Of a stretch of DNA of 64,000 nucleotides, positions 22,791 to 34,947 are shown piece by piece. Position 1 is the stretch's first letter; each line of letters opens with the position of its first letter. Under the pieces are notes generated by a model, which was given only the letters and a program-made list of their open reading frames with translations, did not search any database and was not told the origin of the DNA. This DNA is from Callorhinus ursinus (Eukaryota > Chordata > Mammalia > Carnivora > Otariidae): contig NW_020312827.1 in assembly GCF_003265705.1 (NCBI RefSeq), positions 17,509,407 to 17,573,406 on the forward strand, read 5' to 3'. Position numbers and translations under genes: made by a program.

Positions 22791-23711
22791 ATTTTAAAAA
22801 AGGTGAAAAATTGCTATTAGGTTTGTTGATTTTACAGTTGGGAGTTGAGAGGATGCCCATTTAATGGTGTCTCTCTCCTCAAGATAGATTTATCACCTGA
22901 AGGTGAAGCAGTGGCGGGGGGGGGTGATGGGGAATGTGAGGAACAAGGAGAACTTGTGAATAATCACTGTAGAAAGGGTGGAGTTGAAATGAGAAGCTGT
23001 GACAAGTGTTTCAGTGAAGTCTCTGTCACCCAATCCCCTGGATTTGTCTTCAGTAGCATTCAGCTGAGTTTGGGCTGAGAGAAAGTACACATATCAGTTC
23101 TTCTAGGGTTTAGGGCAGGTGTTAGGGCATTGGAGGTGTCTGTCTACTCTAGGAGACAGTGGAATTACAATTTTTTCAAATTATTGTAACAATGAATTGC
23201 AAAGCCTGAGCTGGATTTGAGAAGAATAAAGTAGGAGGGAAAAGCAGGAAAGAGTGAAGGTGGTGAGTCAATACGTCCTGAGTCACGGATTGAAGGTCTT
23301 GACACTTCCTCTCCTGACTAATCAATCATAACTGCCTTGAAGTCTCAGATCAAATGTTTCCTTTTCTGGTTTAATGAACTAGTAAATAAATAACTGGAGG
23401 TGCCACGGGGCACATTGGACACAATGGACACAATGATATGCTGCCCAGATCACATCAGGGAAGGATTTGCTACCCAGCTGTAAATAATGTAGTCATCATA
23501 TGGTTTTGGCTTTCAACTGTCACCAACTTCAGGATCTGCTCAGCTGTGGACAACTGCTTTGTTCAGGGTTATGTCCTTTCCGGGCTGCCTGCATCCAGAG
23601 GTCTGGCTATTTCAACACGGTGTAGGACACTCACTCCAGAATTCCCTGCCATGTTGACTTTTCAAATTTGCATTGTGCTTCAACTTTCTCTGTCTATTCA
23701 TGGTTCCTCTC
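22791..23711. other. Intergenic sequence, possibly an old LTR in part
   Basis: No supported gene. The stretch around 23400-23700 carries a 123-codon plus frame (23438-23809) that runs into the adjacent LTR and has no recognisable domain. The underlying sequence may be an unidentified ancient repeat. A G9 run interrupts 22915-22924. Confidence 0.45.
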
Positions 23712-24085
23712 TGTTATGGACTGAACTGCACACCCCTCCCCCAAATTTATATGTTGAAACCTTAACTCCCAGTGTTACTTATTTGGAGATAAGGTTATTA
23801 GAATATTAATTAAGGTTAAATAAAGTCATTAGGGTGGAGCCTTAATCCAATAGAAATGGTGTCATTATGAGGAAGAGATCTCTCTCCAACACACACAGAA
23901 GAAAGGCCACGTGAGAGAAATAGGAAAAGGTGGCCATTTACAATATAGGAAGAGAGACTTCACCAAAAACCAACCCTGATGGCAACATGATTTTATATTT
24001 CCAGATTCTGAACATTGAGAAAATTAATTTCTGTTGTTTAAGCCATCCAGTCTGTGTATTTTGGTAGCTTGAACAGACTCAGACA
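23712..24085 (+). mobile_element. MLT1-like solo LTR (ERVL-MaLR)
   Basis: It starts TGTTATGGACTGAACTGCAC and ends '...agactcagaca', giving TG...CA ends. Internal landmarks are 'atatgttgaaaccttaactc', 'ggtggagccttaatccaata' and 'ttctgttgtttaagccatcc'. The flanks CTCTC (23707-23711) and CTCCC (24086-24090) are consistent with a 5-bp target duplication with one mismatch. Confidence 0.85.
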
Positions 24086-24179
24086 CTCCCAACTCCTTCG
24101 TATGTTGATCCCTAATAAACCCCTTGTCCCCCAGACATTCAATATCTGCTTTTAGAGAACGAAAGCCTTCTGGACTTCC

Positions 24180-24602
24180 ACCTCACCCCAAATAGCATCA
24201 TCTGGCTAGGTCGGGAGCATTATGCTATTTCCTTTAGCACCCCTTCATAGTCCTACAGGGTGAATGATTATTAGTTGGATTTTCCCCAATTACACTGTGA
24301 ACATCTTGACGGCAGGAAGTGTATCTTGATTTGATTTTAGTTAGAGAGAGAGAGAGCATGGGCGAGAGAGAGTGAGCGAGAGTACAAGCAAGGGGAGCTG
24401 CAGGCAGAGGGTGAAGCAGGCTCCCTGCTGAGCAGGGAGCCCGAGGCGGGACTCCATCCCAGGGCACTGGAATCATGACCTGAGCCGAAGGCAGCCACCC
24501 AACCGACTGAGCCACCCAGGCGTCCCTCTTGACTTGATTTTAAAGACCTAGCACACTGATAGTCACAGAGTGTCAATAGCCAATAATTATTGAATGGTTA
24601 AA
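24180..24602 (+). repeat. L2 3' end, interrupted by a SINEC
   Basis: 'acactgtgaacatcttgac' with 'ggcaggaagtgtatcttgat' on the left, and 'gacctagcacactgatagtc' with 'caataattattgaatggtt' on the right, form the typical 3' end of an ancient L2 LINE once the SINE at 24340-24526 is removed. Confidence 0.75.
24340..24526 (-). mobile_element. SINEC with almost no A-tail, inside L2
   Basis: It reads from 'gttagagagagag' to 'gagccacccaggcgtccc'. TSD TCTTGATTTGATTTTA (24324-24339) and TCTTGACTTGATTTTA (24527-24542) differ at one base. The usual T-rich (minus-strand) tail is reduced to a few bases. Confidence 0.93.
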
Positions 24603-24841
24603 TGGCCCTGTCTTCATCATGCCATTTGTTTGCAAATGATTTTCCAGTTTGCAACCATCTCTAAACTTTTCAACTTGAAAGCTGGGTTTTGTTGACCAGT
24701 GACTTCTGACCTGAGTCTTATTCCAGGCCATGGTGTCTATACACCTTGATCCAAGGTTACCTTAACTTTTTATGCTGCATATGACAGTAACATGGTCCTT
24801 ATCCAACAGTCCAGCACCTGAAACTAAAGGAATTTACTTTT

Positions 24842-25047
24842 ACTTTTTTTTATTTTTTAAAGATTTTATGTATTTATTTGACAGAGAGAGACACAGCGAG
24901 AGAGGGAACACAAGCAGGGGTAGTGGGAGAGGGAGAAGCAGGCATCCTGCGGAGCAGGGAACTTGATGTGGGGCTCGATCCCAGGACCCTGGGATCATGA
25001 CCTGAGCCGAAGGCAGACACTTAACGACTGAGCCACCCAGGCGCCCC
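24842..25047 (-). mobile_element. SINEC
   Basis: T-rich tail, 'gacagagagagacacagcg', 'gatcatgacctgagccg', 'gagccacccaggcgcccc'. A perfect 14-bp TSD AGGAATTTACTTTT is at 24828-24841 and 25048-25061. A 77-codon minus frame spans it and is not a gene. Confidence 0.97.
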
Positions 25048-25061
25048 AGGAATTTACTTTT

Positions 25062-27797
25062 CGTGTGAAACAAGGCACCCTTTCAAATGGTTGGTGAAAT
25101 TTTGAATTGGGGTGCTCCAAGTTGCTCCTTTGGCCCCCCTACGGAGGATAGGCATAAAGTGGTCTTTAGGCTTAGAACAGAATAAAATCTAATAAATTAA
25201 GAGCTGTGAACTACTGGGATATATGTAAGTTTGGTAAGAAAGTCATTTTCAGATAAAAGAAGAACTTGGTAACATGGGCTTGATCAGATAGTGTATGTGA
25301 GGAAAATTACACAGTAGTTTTTTAACCTATTTTTTTTTTTAATATATATAAAAGACGGAAGAACAGATCACCTCCTGTCTTCTGTCTTGTTTCGATGCAT
25401 GCCTAGAGAGCTGGATAAGTATACTGTGCTAACTAATGTTTAAAGGAAATGCTTAGAGCATGTTTACAAAACTTTAATCCCTTCACTGACCACAGGTCCA
25501 TAAAACAGGATTAACTCCTCTAATTAACTTTTTTTCTTCTGCAAACTATCATGTAGGTCTTTCTCCATCTCCTGCAGGAATAAGCTTTATATCAATTTTG
25601 ACAACATGCCACTCTTTTCTTTATATTACTTGGTTGTTGTATAAGTGTGTTTCCACCTTGAGGGGAAAAAAAAAAAATAATCAACAGCACGCTGACATTT
25701 ACTTCCCATTGTTTTCTTGCCCTGCACATTAATATAAAAAATAAATATAATAAACACATCCTTGCTGCTCTTCTTACTGCTCAGGGCATGAATAACTGTA
25801 CCTCAGGTTCTCCCAGTAACCCTCAATGACCTGGGGCCCTTTGCATTCATTAAGCAAAGCAATTGTCTCTCTTAGTGAAGGGGGAGCATGACAGAATACT
25901 TGGGTCAGAATAATGCCAATTATTCTGAATTTCACTGGAACACAGCATCAGAATCATTTCAAAGTTCCATTAGGATATTTGATTATTTTTTTTATATATT
26001 CCAAGAGGTGTTGTGATTTACTGTTAGTGTTTTTTTTTTCCTTTTCAAAAGAAATTATAGTACTACCATAATTTTCTTAGATGGCAAAAGGTACTGATAA
26101 CTACAAAATGCTCTTATTTAAAGTGTTCCCAGCTCTGATTTTGTTCTACAGGTGGTACTTTGTTTTTTTGTCCCCCAAGATGATGCTGTATAAAAGGCAA
26201 GCTGAAATAAGAGATAAGTAGGGGGAGGGGAAGCAGGACAAAAACCCTCAAATTCTTCTTAAAACTGACCACAAACTCTTTATTAAAAATTGAGCAGATT
26301 TTGTTTTGCAGTGACCATTTGTGACCTATTAGAGAGCTTAATGTCCAATGCCAGTTCCTTTATCTAATAAAACATACACATTTTATATGTAAAATAATGT
26401 GGAATATTAATGTATACCTAATAGTGTGTAGTGGCCTATAAGGCATGTGAAAATAAGGTTACTAACCATGCTTGCTTTCCTAAATTTATTTCAGTGCCTG
26501 CTGCAGCTAAGATGTTAAATAGATGTGCCTAACGAATGAATGAATTGGAATTGCAGGAGTTTTTATGTTTAGTGAATCTCTACGTTTTATGACCATCTTT
26601 TTTCAAAGTCAAAATTTTGCAAGCAGTATCAGCAGTGTGGTGAAGGCAAAGCACTATTAGTAATATCTCTGTTTAAAGTTTGTTAATATACTAGATAACA
26701 TATTACAGAATTAGTTTTGGGGTGGGAGCCTATGCTGGTCTAAAGACAAGGGGCTGGCTAAAGTAAAGGAGACAAAGCTCACCATCCATGATGTACCCAG
26801 TCTTTAATAATGAAAAAAACTGTTAAGTATTTTTGGAACTAAATAATTTCTATTTTTCTTTTGTCCCCACAGGACAACTACTACTGGTCAAGAGCCTTGG
26901 CAGTAGGGGGCAGCCATTCTTGCTAATTGAACCCAGTAGAAGAAAAATAATTTGTTTAGAATATTGTCCTGTTTTTGACTTCTGAGTCTCTGTGAATATA
27001 ATATAATAAAAAACAAAACAAACATACATTAACAAAACCCAGCCATATCTTGCTCATTGATGGTATGCTACTCAGCTAGGACCTACTCACATTTGAGATG
27101 GTGTCAGATTTTTTTTTCTTTTTTGATCAAGGACGTATTTAAGAAGTTTCAAAATCACCTCTAAAATCACATTTTCATGATGCCACTTTGACTCTAGTCA
27201 GATGTCTCTGATCTCTTAAATATATCGTCTTTGTGCACACTTACTTTTTGAATATACACATACTTTCCTAAAACACTACAGGAGTAATAATAGGGACTGA
27301 GGTGGTCCATCTACTGCAGGCCTTGAATTATATTATTTCACTATGAGGTAATACTTTTATGATAGAGGACGAAATGAGCCCCTATTCAAGATGAGCAAAT
27401 CATAAAAATAGTGTTACCATTAAAAATATTTATGATTAATTTATTAACAGTAACAAAATTTCAAAAAAGAAATTAATCTTACTAAATGAATGATTGGTTT
27501 ATGTATCTCCAAATGTCTTCCCTTTACCATTCACATTTAGCTGTTAAAAAGACTGCTTTCTGCATATTCCTTTCTCTTTCTTTAGTGACTTTAAAACAAA
27601 TAAAATAAATAAATCCAGGAATTGGTCTTAAAATATAGAAGTTGATCTGGGTCTTTGCAACTGAGTCATGATCAGTAAAAGCGTCCAAAAGGAAAGCCAA
27701 ATACAAGCTAATACATGAAATATGAAGAAGCATCCAACTTTGTGAAGTCTATCGTGGGGTTGGAACCCAGTGGGTGATCAAAACCTATGGCATGCGT
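25062..27797. other. Repeat-poor intergenic stretch
   Basis: About 2.7 kb without a recognisable interspersed repeat, the longest such run so far in the window. It includes a perfect 8-bp inverted repeat CAGAATAA / TTATTCTG at 25906-25913 and 25920-25927. No coding frame exceeds 70 codons, and none looks real. Confidence 0.5.
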
Positions 27798-28210
27798 GAT
27801 GGCCAATTTTGCGTCAACTTGACCAAACCTTGGTACACAGATATTTGGTCAAATATAAATCTATGTATCTCTACTTAGATGAGATTAGCATTTAAATTAA
27901 TAGACTTTGACTAAAGTATATTATCCTTCATAATGTGGGTGGGCCCCACTCAGTCAGCCAAAGGCCTTAAAAGAAAAAGACCGAGATCCTTAAGAAGCTG
28001 GGATTTCTGCCTCTACACTGCCTTTGGACTCAAGCTTCAGCATCAACTCTCCTCTACATTTCTGGCCAGCTGACCTGCTCTCCATATTTTGGAATTATCA
28101 GACCGCAAAACTATATGCGCCAATTCTCTCTTTTTCTCTACATCTTGATATGCATGGACTTTCTCACATACTATTGGTCCTGTTTTCCTGGAGAACCCTG
28201 ACTAATACAG
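27798..28210 (+). repeat. Ancient repeat, family A, copy 2
   Basis: 'ggccaattttgcgtcaactt', 'gatgagattagcatttaaat', 'cataatgtgggtgggcccc' and the end 'ggagaaccctgactaatac' match the order of landmarks in the copy at 8634-9066. The 83-codon frame 28024-28275 lies mostly in it and is not a gene. Confidence 0.65.
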
Positions 28211-28399
28211 CATGGTTTCTGCTTGCAAAGAACTGGCAGGCCGGCAGGAGGTACAAACAGAATGCGCACATATAAACATATATGGGCATATTCTCTCTCT
28301 CTTACTTACAATATCAGGAATATAAGTGGTATGGATACTCATCTATCATAAAAAATAATCTCACAAGATCCCTGACCCTGAGTGAGAAGATCTTTTCTA

Positions 28400-28596
28400 G
28401 GGTCCTGGGTGGCTCAGTTGGTTAAGCGACTGCCTTCGGCTCAGGTCATGATCCTGGAGTCCCGGGATCGAGTCCCACATCGGGCTCTCTGCTCAGCGGG
28501 GAGTCTGCTTCTCCCTCTGACCCTCTTCCCTCTCGTGCTCTCTATCTCTCATCTCTCTTTCTCTGAAATAAATAAATAAAATCTTTAAAAAAAAAA
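28400..28596 (+). mobile_element. SINEC, 'ctggagtc' subfamily
   Basis: The head 'gggtcctgggtggctcagtt' is followed by 'gcgactgccttcggctcag' and 'ccctctgaccctc', then (TAAA)n and A11. TSD AGAAGATCTTTTCTA is at 28385-28399 and 28597-28611, perfect over 15 bp. Confidence 0.97.
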
Positions 28597-28611
28597 AGAA
28601 GATCTTTTCTA

Positions 28612-29698
28612 ATGTAGAATGGGGCAGCACACGTGGATAAATAGTAGGTACACATGCTCTTCCAGTCATGCAAAATTTACTTGGGAGAAAGTGGCAGAAA
28701 GATCATCAGAGAATGTATTACACAGACTGTGTACTTGTGTGATAGATCAGCTTGATGTGTCCTAATTTCTTGCAGAAAATATCAGTAACAGAAAAAAGCA
28801 CAGTTCAAAAAGAGAGAGAAGTATGTAACCTAGACATTCCTTTTTTAAAAATGAACCCCAACTATGTACAAAATAGTGCAAAGAGTATGAAGGGAGGTTC
28901 TGACACTCAAGAATGTTAGAATATCAGGATCTAGTTAGAGAGTTAGGTGTGTATAGAATTAACTGTAATATTATGATATGTAAGACAATGTTTCTGAGGA
29001 AGAAAAGGATTCACAACCACATTCTGTCAAGGACTAAACACACTATTTCATAGAATTTGGAAAACTTTATGCTCTTGCAAAAAAAAAAAAAAAGAAAAAA
29101 GACTAGGAACAGATCCTGGTACCTTCTAGCTAGCTCATGGGTTCTCTATCTCACCCTTATTTTTCAAAAGAGCTATGAAAGATTCCCGAAAGAAAAGAAA
29201 CAGCCTTGCTCTAACCCCTGCCCCGGAAGACTGAAAAATTTAGAGAAAGCAGTTGTTATGCTGCATGATCTGAGAGAATAAGAAGGAAATTCGTAACATG
29301 ACAGGCTGACATTGCATCAGTAGGGTTTGAGATTATTTTCTAAATTGGTAATATAACAAATTGTCAGGTTTTCACTTCAAAGTCCTTGTCCTAAGAGAAT
29401 TGTCTCAATCAGGGTCAGGTTCATGGAAATAATTTGAATCCTTTCTCTTCTAAGAGATGGGTTTGTTTCTATTCCAAAGGATGTATTTAATATTTGTTTA
29501 AAAGTGATTTCTGCCTATTGGTAACCTTTAACTCTAGAATTAGGCATTTGCTTAAAGGTTTCTTAATTGGCTTATGTTTCACCTTGAGTTAGTCACCTAT
29601 TCTTAGGTAAAGAATTTGAATTAGTCATTGCGTATCTGTGTTTTCATTGTTGTGTTTGTCATTGGATTACCCGTGAAAGATGTTGTAATGTATACATT
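28612..29698. other. Unique-looking intergenic sequence
   Basis: Nothing recognisable apart from an A-rich run near 29079-29098. A 74-codon plus frame (29057-29281) starts in that A-run and is unlikely to be coding. Confidence 0.45.
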
Positions 29699-29712
29699 AA
29701 GAAAAATGTGGA

Positions 29713-29914
29713 GGGGCACTTGGGTGGCTCAGTCTGTTAAGCGGCTGCCTTCCACTCAGGTCATGATCCCAGGGTCCTGGGATCGAGCCCCACGTCTGGC
29801 TCCCTGCTGAGCAGGGAGCCTTCTTCTCCCTCTCCCTCTGCCTGCCACTCTGTCTACTTGTGCTTTCCCTCTATCTCTCTGTCAAATAAATAAATAAAAA
29901 ATCTTTAAAAAAAA
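29713..29914 (+). mobile_element. SINEC
   Basis: The head 'ggggcacttgggtggctcag' runs to (TAAA)n and an A-tail. A perfect TSD AAGAAAAATGTGGA is at 29699-29712 and 29915-29928. Confidence 0.96.
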
Positions 29915-29928
29915 AAGAAAAATGTGGA

Positions 29929-32065
29929 ATTAAATAAAATTATATTCTCAAAGCATGTTGATATGTAATAAGGGATAAGAAATTATAAGTTTGCTATTGA
30001 TAATGGTTATTCTGTCAAGTTAATTCAATTCTACTCACCATTATCCTGCAATAGACAGAGAAAGATAGTGAGTAGGACTTTCACGATCCTAGCATATACA
30101 TAATTGAAGAGTACTCTGGGAAATACCATCAGGGTTTCCAGCATAAGTCCTTTCTGTTTTGAAAACTGTATATTATATTCCCCCAGAGAACTCTGTTTTA
30201 AGATGCAAGCTTTAAAGCTTCATGATCTCACTATGTCTGGTCAACCCAGAATAAAAACAACTGGTGTAGATAAGGAAATAATACAAAAAATAAATTGGTA
30301 AAAACAAACATTGACTATTAAGCTATAATACTGTAGTGTAGGTCCTGACAGTTGGCTTTTTCTTTTAGTAATGAAAGCGCCTGACTTAAGCTTTAATTGT
30401 GGAAACATCCACTTCAAGGATAGCTATCTCAAATAAACACATTGCCAGGCACAATACTAGATAAAGAGCCTGGCTGCTTGGGTACACCCCCTTCCCGCGC
30501 CCCACCCCCAGCCCTTAGGCTTTGTTGTTTTGGAAATCTTGGCTGCTTTCAGTAACTGACCATTTGAGTTACTTTTATTGTTTTTGTTTTTGTTTTTGTT
30601 TCTCTTCCTGTGCTTTAAATTCCCATTCTTACGTTTTAAATTTGCCAGTAAAGAGTGAGCCCTAAAACCCTAGGCCCCACCCTTCAATCGGTAAAAGCCA
30701 AACCCCAAACCTGCGTTCTTTCTCTCTCATTTTTTTTTTCAAAGTTTCCTGATGGTTATTACTGAGGGCCTTTTGCAATTATAAGAACCAGGAAGGCTGG
30801 TCCAGCCCTAATACTGACTATCAATAAGCTGAGACTGGCACAAAACAGACACCTCTTTCTAACAGGAGGGAGAAATATGTTAATTTGGATGTGGTTATAA
30901 GATGGGAATATGGATGAAGTGATGAAAGAAGTCATCTTGTTCTTGTTCATGTTCTTCCTGTTCCTGGGCTTTTTCCTCTCCTCCTCCTCCTCTTCCTCCT
31001 TATTCTGCCATGTCTACTTCAACTGACAAGAATTTAACAATGTAATACTTTATTTTAACCTAAGGACAGATTGTATTTCTTTTTCCTAAGAATCCCTGAA
31101 ACAAAAACCTTTATTTGTATGCTCACTATGAAAATATAAAGAAAAGAATCATGGCACAGTGAATAAGCTTTAGAATAAGACTGGCAAACATTTCAAGTGG
31201 ACCATTTAATAGTTGAGACAAGTGACTTAAACTCATGGGGCTTCACTGTCTTATCTGTAAATTGGGAACAATATGCTCTTCTTTGTAAGTTTGTGATGAA
31301 GCCAAAGAGTGATAACTCATATTTTATAATGAATGAAGTCATATTATGAAATACATAATTTTATGTAAAAAATCATTTTTACTTTCATTGCTGCACATTA
31401 TTTCATTAGGGGCTTTACATGTTTTCTTTCATATTACAAGGTGATATGAAAAATGTTTAAGATATTTAGAGAGAAGTTATTTTCCTTATTTTTTTATATA
31501 AGTGCATTTAGAATATAAGGTGATAGATTATAATGTACTCTGATTAGCCCATGATTATGTTAGAATAAAAACCATAACAGAGTAACCAAATAATTAGTTA
31601 CTTAATCATCAAAGGTAAATTAAATTCATGAAATCTAAGCACCATAGACCAAATTGAGATTTATATAAATAAAGCTGAGGGTACATTGATTAAAGGATTG
31701 CCAGATGTTCCTGTAATAGGTTAATTATTTATTATTCTGCCATATATAATGACTATGAAATCAGTAAATGCTACATATTGTTAGCTGAGTGGTATTACAG
31801 TTGATTATCAAATTAAATGTTTTTCTTTTAATGAGTTGCACTGGAAGTGTATGTGTACCACAGGATCAATTATTATTGTATAATAACCATTAATTACTTC
31901 CAAAGTACTAATTCTGAGACAACTAAGGATTAGGGACAGACTTCTCTGTCTTAACTAATCAATGTTAACATTTTCACATTTAAAGTAAAACTTCTAATTT
32001 AATGTCCCCAATCTGGATTTCCTTCAAATAGGAATCAAAAATAAAAATACTACCAATGCCTCTTA
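29929..32065. other. Mostly unique intergenic sequence with a MIR fragment
   Basis: No gene. A (TTTTTG)n stretch is near 30578-30600 and a (CTC)n stretch near 30976-30998. Text at about 31150-31310 ('agacaagtgacttaaactca', 'cttatctgtaaattgggaac') matches MIR on the plus strand. Confidence 0.55.
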
Positions 32066-32082
32066 AGAGAAAAATAAAATAT

Positions 32083-32263
32083 ATTTTTTAAAGATTTTAT
32101 TTATTTATTTGACAGAGAGAGGGAACACAAGCAGGGGGAGTGGGAGAGGGAGAAACAGACTCCCACTGAGCAGGGAACCCTTTGGGGGGCTCGATCCCAG
32201 GACTCCGGGATCATGATCTGAGCCGGAGGCAGACACTTAACCGACTGAGCCACCCAGGCACCT
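32083..32263 (-). mobile_element. SINEC
   Basis: 'tttttaaagattttatttat', 'gacagagagagggaacac', 'gagccacccaggcacc'. A perfect 17-bp TSD AGAGAAAAATAAAATAT is at 32066-32082 and 32264-32280. Confidence 0.97.
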
Positions 32264-32280
32264 AGAGAAAAATAAAATAT

Positions 32281-33011
32281 GAACCCAATAGTGTAGATAG
32301 CAGCATTTCAATATTTCAAAAACACCAGTTTTGAGTTTCCTTAGTGACTTTAATTGTTAGAAAAAAAGTAGAACTCCCCTGCAAATTAGCGATTGTTTCC
32401 AAACTCGAGGACAAAAGGGTGCTAAGAATGACCTTTTCTGAAGAATACGGCTAATAATTAGACTGGATGTTTTCCCTAGGGCTGGTCATGGGGCCATTGT
32501 TCTCGTTCTGTGGAGAGCTTCATGCTCTAGGAGAGCATGTCTCACCATCTCCCTCACACTAAGGTGACAGAGATGGTTCTCTAAAAGAATAGTTAACAGA
32601 GATTGGGTGCCTACAAGAAAGAGAGAGGGACAGCTTTCCCAAGAGAGATGTCCTGAATGACAGAACATGTCACCCCATGCTTCCTCTGGTTCTTGCCCTG
32701 AGGCAGAGCTGAGCACCAAGGCAGGGTTTTGTGGATGTTGTGAACATTGATGAGCATAAACACTGGTGCTTGCTTCTTAAACGTTCTGTTTTCCATTTCT
32801 GCTAAGACCTAGTTCAGAGCAGCTCTAAGAAACTAACCTACTTGACTATTCTGTGTTTAGAAAACATCTGAAATAAAGCCCAGAGAGAAAAATGATTGGA
32901 ACCAAACTGGACAGAGAGAGTGAGCTGCAGAACAGTATCAGTCTTATAGATGAGTAAGTAATTGGGGATTCATGAGGACAGGAGTGGGGAGGAGGGGAAG
33001 GGTTAAAAATA
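32281..33011. other. Unique-looking intergenic sequence
   Basis: No repeat or gene is recognised. Two overlapping minus frames (32486-32719, 32611-32796) have no domain. Confidence 0.45.
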
Positions 33012-33031
33012 TTTTTAAAATAATCACTGAA

Positions 33032-33196
33032 GGATGCCTGGATGGCTCAGTTGGTTAAGCATCTGCCTTTGGCTCAGGTCATGATCTCCAGGTCTTGGGA
33101 TCGAGCCCCGTGTGGAGCTGCCTGCTCAGTGGAGAGTCTGCTTCTCCCTCTCCCTCTGCCCCTGCTGTTGTGCTCTCTCTCACTCACTCTTTCTCA

Positions 33197-33247
<51 letters not shown>

Positions 33248-33251
33248 AATA
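33032..33251 (+). mobile_element. SINEC with (TAAA)n tail of about 13 units
   Basis: The head 'ggatgcctggatggctcagt' runs to 'tctttctcataaataaa', then an unusually long TAAA array (about 33197-33249). TSD about 20 bp (33012-33031 and 33252-33271; core TAATCACTGAA versus TAATAACTGAA). Confidence 0.93.
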
Positions 33252-33307
33252 TTTTAAAAATAATAACTGAAAAATTTTCAAACTTGATGAAAACCATAAA
33301 TCTGAAT

Positions 33308-33640
33308 GACTTACTCTGTTTGGGCTGCTATTACAAAATATTACAGACTAGGTAGCTTATAAACCATAGAAATTAACTTGTCACAGCTTGGAGACTGGAT
33401 GTCTGAGACTAGGCAGGTGAGGGTCCTCTTCCAGCTCACAGGCTTCTCATTGTGTCCTCACATGATAGAAGGAGCTAGAGAGATTTGTGGGATCTCTTTT
33501 ATAAGGCACTTATCTGATTCATGAGAGCTCCATCCTCATAACCTAAGTGCTTCCAAAGACCACATCTACTAACACCGTTACATTGGGCATTAGGATTTTA
33601 ATATGTGAATTCTGGGGGGATGCGAAAATTCAGACCACAG
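33308..33640 (-). mobile_element. MLT1-like LTR fragment
   Basis: Same family and orientation as 20743-21117: 'tgtttgggctgctattac', 'cattgtgtcctcacatgat', 'agctccatcctcataacct' and 'acattgggcattaggat'. Confidence 0.75.
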
Positions 33641-33930
33641 CACTGCATTACGCACAAGCACAATAAACCCTAAGAAGAAGAAACATAAATAGTATCAAAT
33701 TGTTGAAAATCACAAAAAAGAGAATATCTTAAGATTAGCGCCGCCCCCACATGCATACCTACAGAACAAAGATAAGAATGTCAGAAAATTTCTCTCTAGA
33801 AACCATGCAGGGTAGAAAACAATAAAAACGGTTGCTTTAAAGAACTTAAAGGAAAAACAAAAAATAAAACCACTTTTGTCAACCTAACATTCTATATCTA
33901 TAAAATACCTTTCAAAATTAAAGACAAAAT

Positions 33931-34150
33931 ATAATAGTTGGTTTTATGTATCAACTTGACTAACTATGATACAGAGTTTTCAGTCAAGCAGTAGTGTAGA
34001 TTTGATTATGAGGGTAATTTTTAGATGTGATTATCATTTAAATCAGTACACTTTGTGTAAAGTAATTTACCCTCCATCATGTTGGTGGGCCTCATTGATC
34101 AGTTGAAAGTCTTAAGTGAAAAGACTGAGGTCCCTCAAAGAAGGGACTGT
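33931..34150 (+). repeat. Ancient repeat, family A, copy 3 (5' part)
   Basis: 'ggttttatgtatcaacttg', 'tagatgtgattatcattta', 'ttggtgggcctcattgatc'. It stops after 'tgaggtccctcaaagaag', where old L1-like sequence takes over. Confidence 0.65.
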
Positions 34151-34727
34151 GCCAATATTTTGGATATGAAATGATATCTCATTGTTTGAATTTGCCTTTT
34201 GCAGGAATAAGAATAGATGTTTCTCATATATCATCTTTTTGAGCTCCCTCCTCTTTGAATTGCACCTTTATATAATTTTCCCATATTTTAAATGAATTGT
34301 ATCTTTCGTTCTTATTGATTTGTAAAGGTGTGTCTATATATAGATACTAATCCTTTAGGGGTCACAGAGTAATTATCTACTCTCAATTTGAAGTTTGCCT
34401 TTTAATTTTATTTACAGTGTATTTTAAATTCAGAAAAATTTAATTTTAATACAGATTAATAAAGTCCTTCCTTACCCCAGAGTTGTACATCTATGATCCT
34501 ACATTTTTATTAATGTTTAAAATATTTTAAACATGTAGATTTTTATCTACACAATGAGTGGATGTTATGAGGTTAAGTTTTTTGTTTTGTTCATATTTCT
34601 AAGCAATTTTGCTCACATTATTGTTTGATTGGCCTATGTTTGTTTCCCTGCTTCCTAAGGTCACATTTATCTCATATGAAGAGTTGGTTTCTGGGGTCTC
34701 TATACCATGGGTCAATTTATCCATCTC
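34150..34727 (-). mobile_element. Old LINE-1 fragment
   Basis: Reads like reverse-complement L1 ORF2 3' text: 'atttgccttttgcaggaata', 'agatactaatcctttagggg', 'gaagtttgccttttaatttt' and 'tccttccttaccccagag'. Strongly decayed. Confidence 0.6.
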
Positions 34728-34741
34728 TGAATTACTCATAT

Positions 34742-34940
34742 ATTTTTTTTAAGATTTTATTTATTTGCCAGAGAGAGACACAGCAAGATAGGGAACACAA
34801 GCAGGGAGAGTGGGAGTGGGAGAGGGAGAAGCGGGCTTCCCGCCGAGCAGGGAACCCAATGAGGGGCTCGATCCCAGGACCCTGGGATCATGACCTGAGC
34901 CAAAGGCAGACACTTAACCGTCTGAGCCATCCAGGCGCCC
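34742..34940 (-). mobile_element. SINEC A of a nested pair
   Basis: Complete minus-strand SINEC ending 'gagccatccaggcgccc'. It is flanked by short near-duplicates CTCATAT (34735-34741) and CTCACAT (34941-34947), which suggests insertion into the left target duplication of its neighbour. Confidence 0.93.
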
Positions 34941-34947
34941 CTCACAT

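Noticed and set aside
23438..23809. 123-codon plus-strand frame
   Set aside because: Crosses from unclassified sequence into the MLT1-like LTR at 23712, and has no domain similarity.
24840..25073. Recurrent 60-90-codon frames overlapping SINEs (also 24234-24576, 28382-28579, 34757-34945, 46237-46449, 49804-50085)
   Set aside because: They share the same Ser/Leu/Pro-rich text because they are translations of the same SINE.
33197..33249. CRISPR-like or other regular array
   Set aside because: It is a (TAAA)n SINE tail; no spacers are present. No spaced direct-repeat array was found anywhere.
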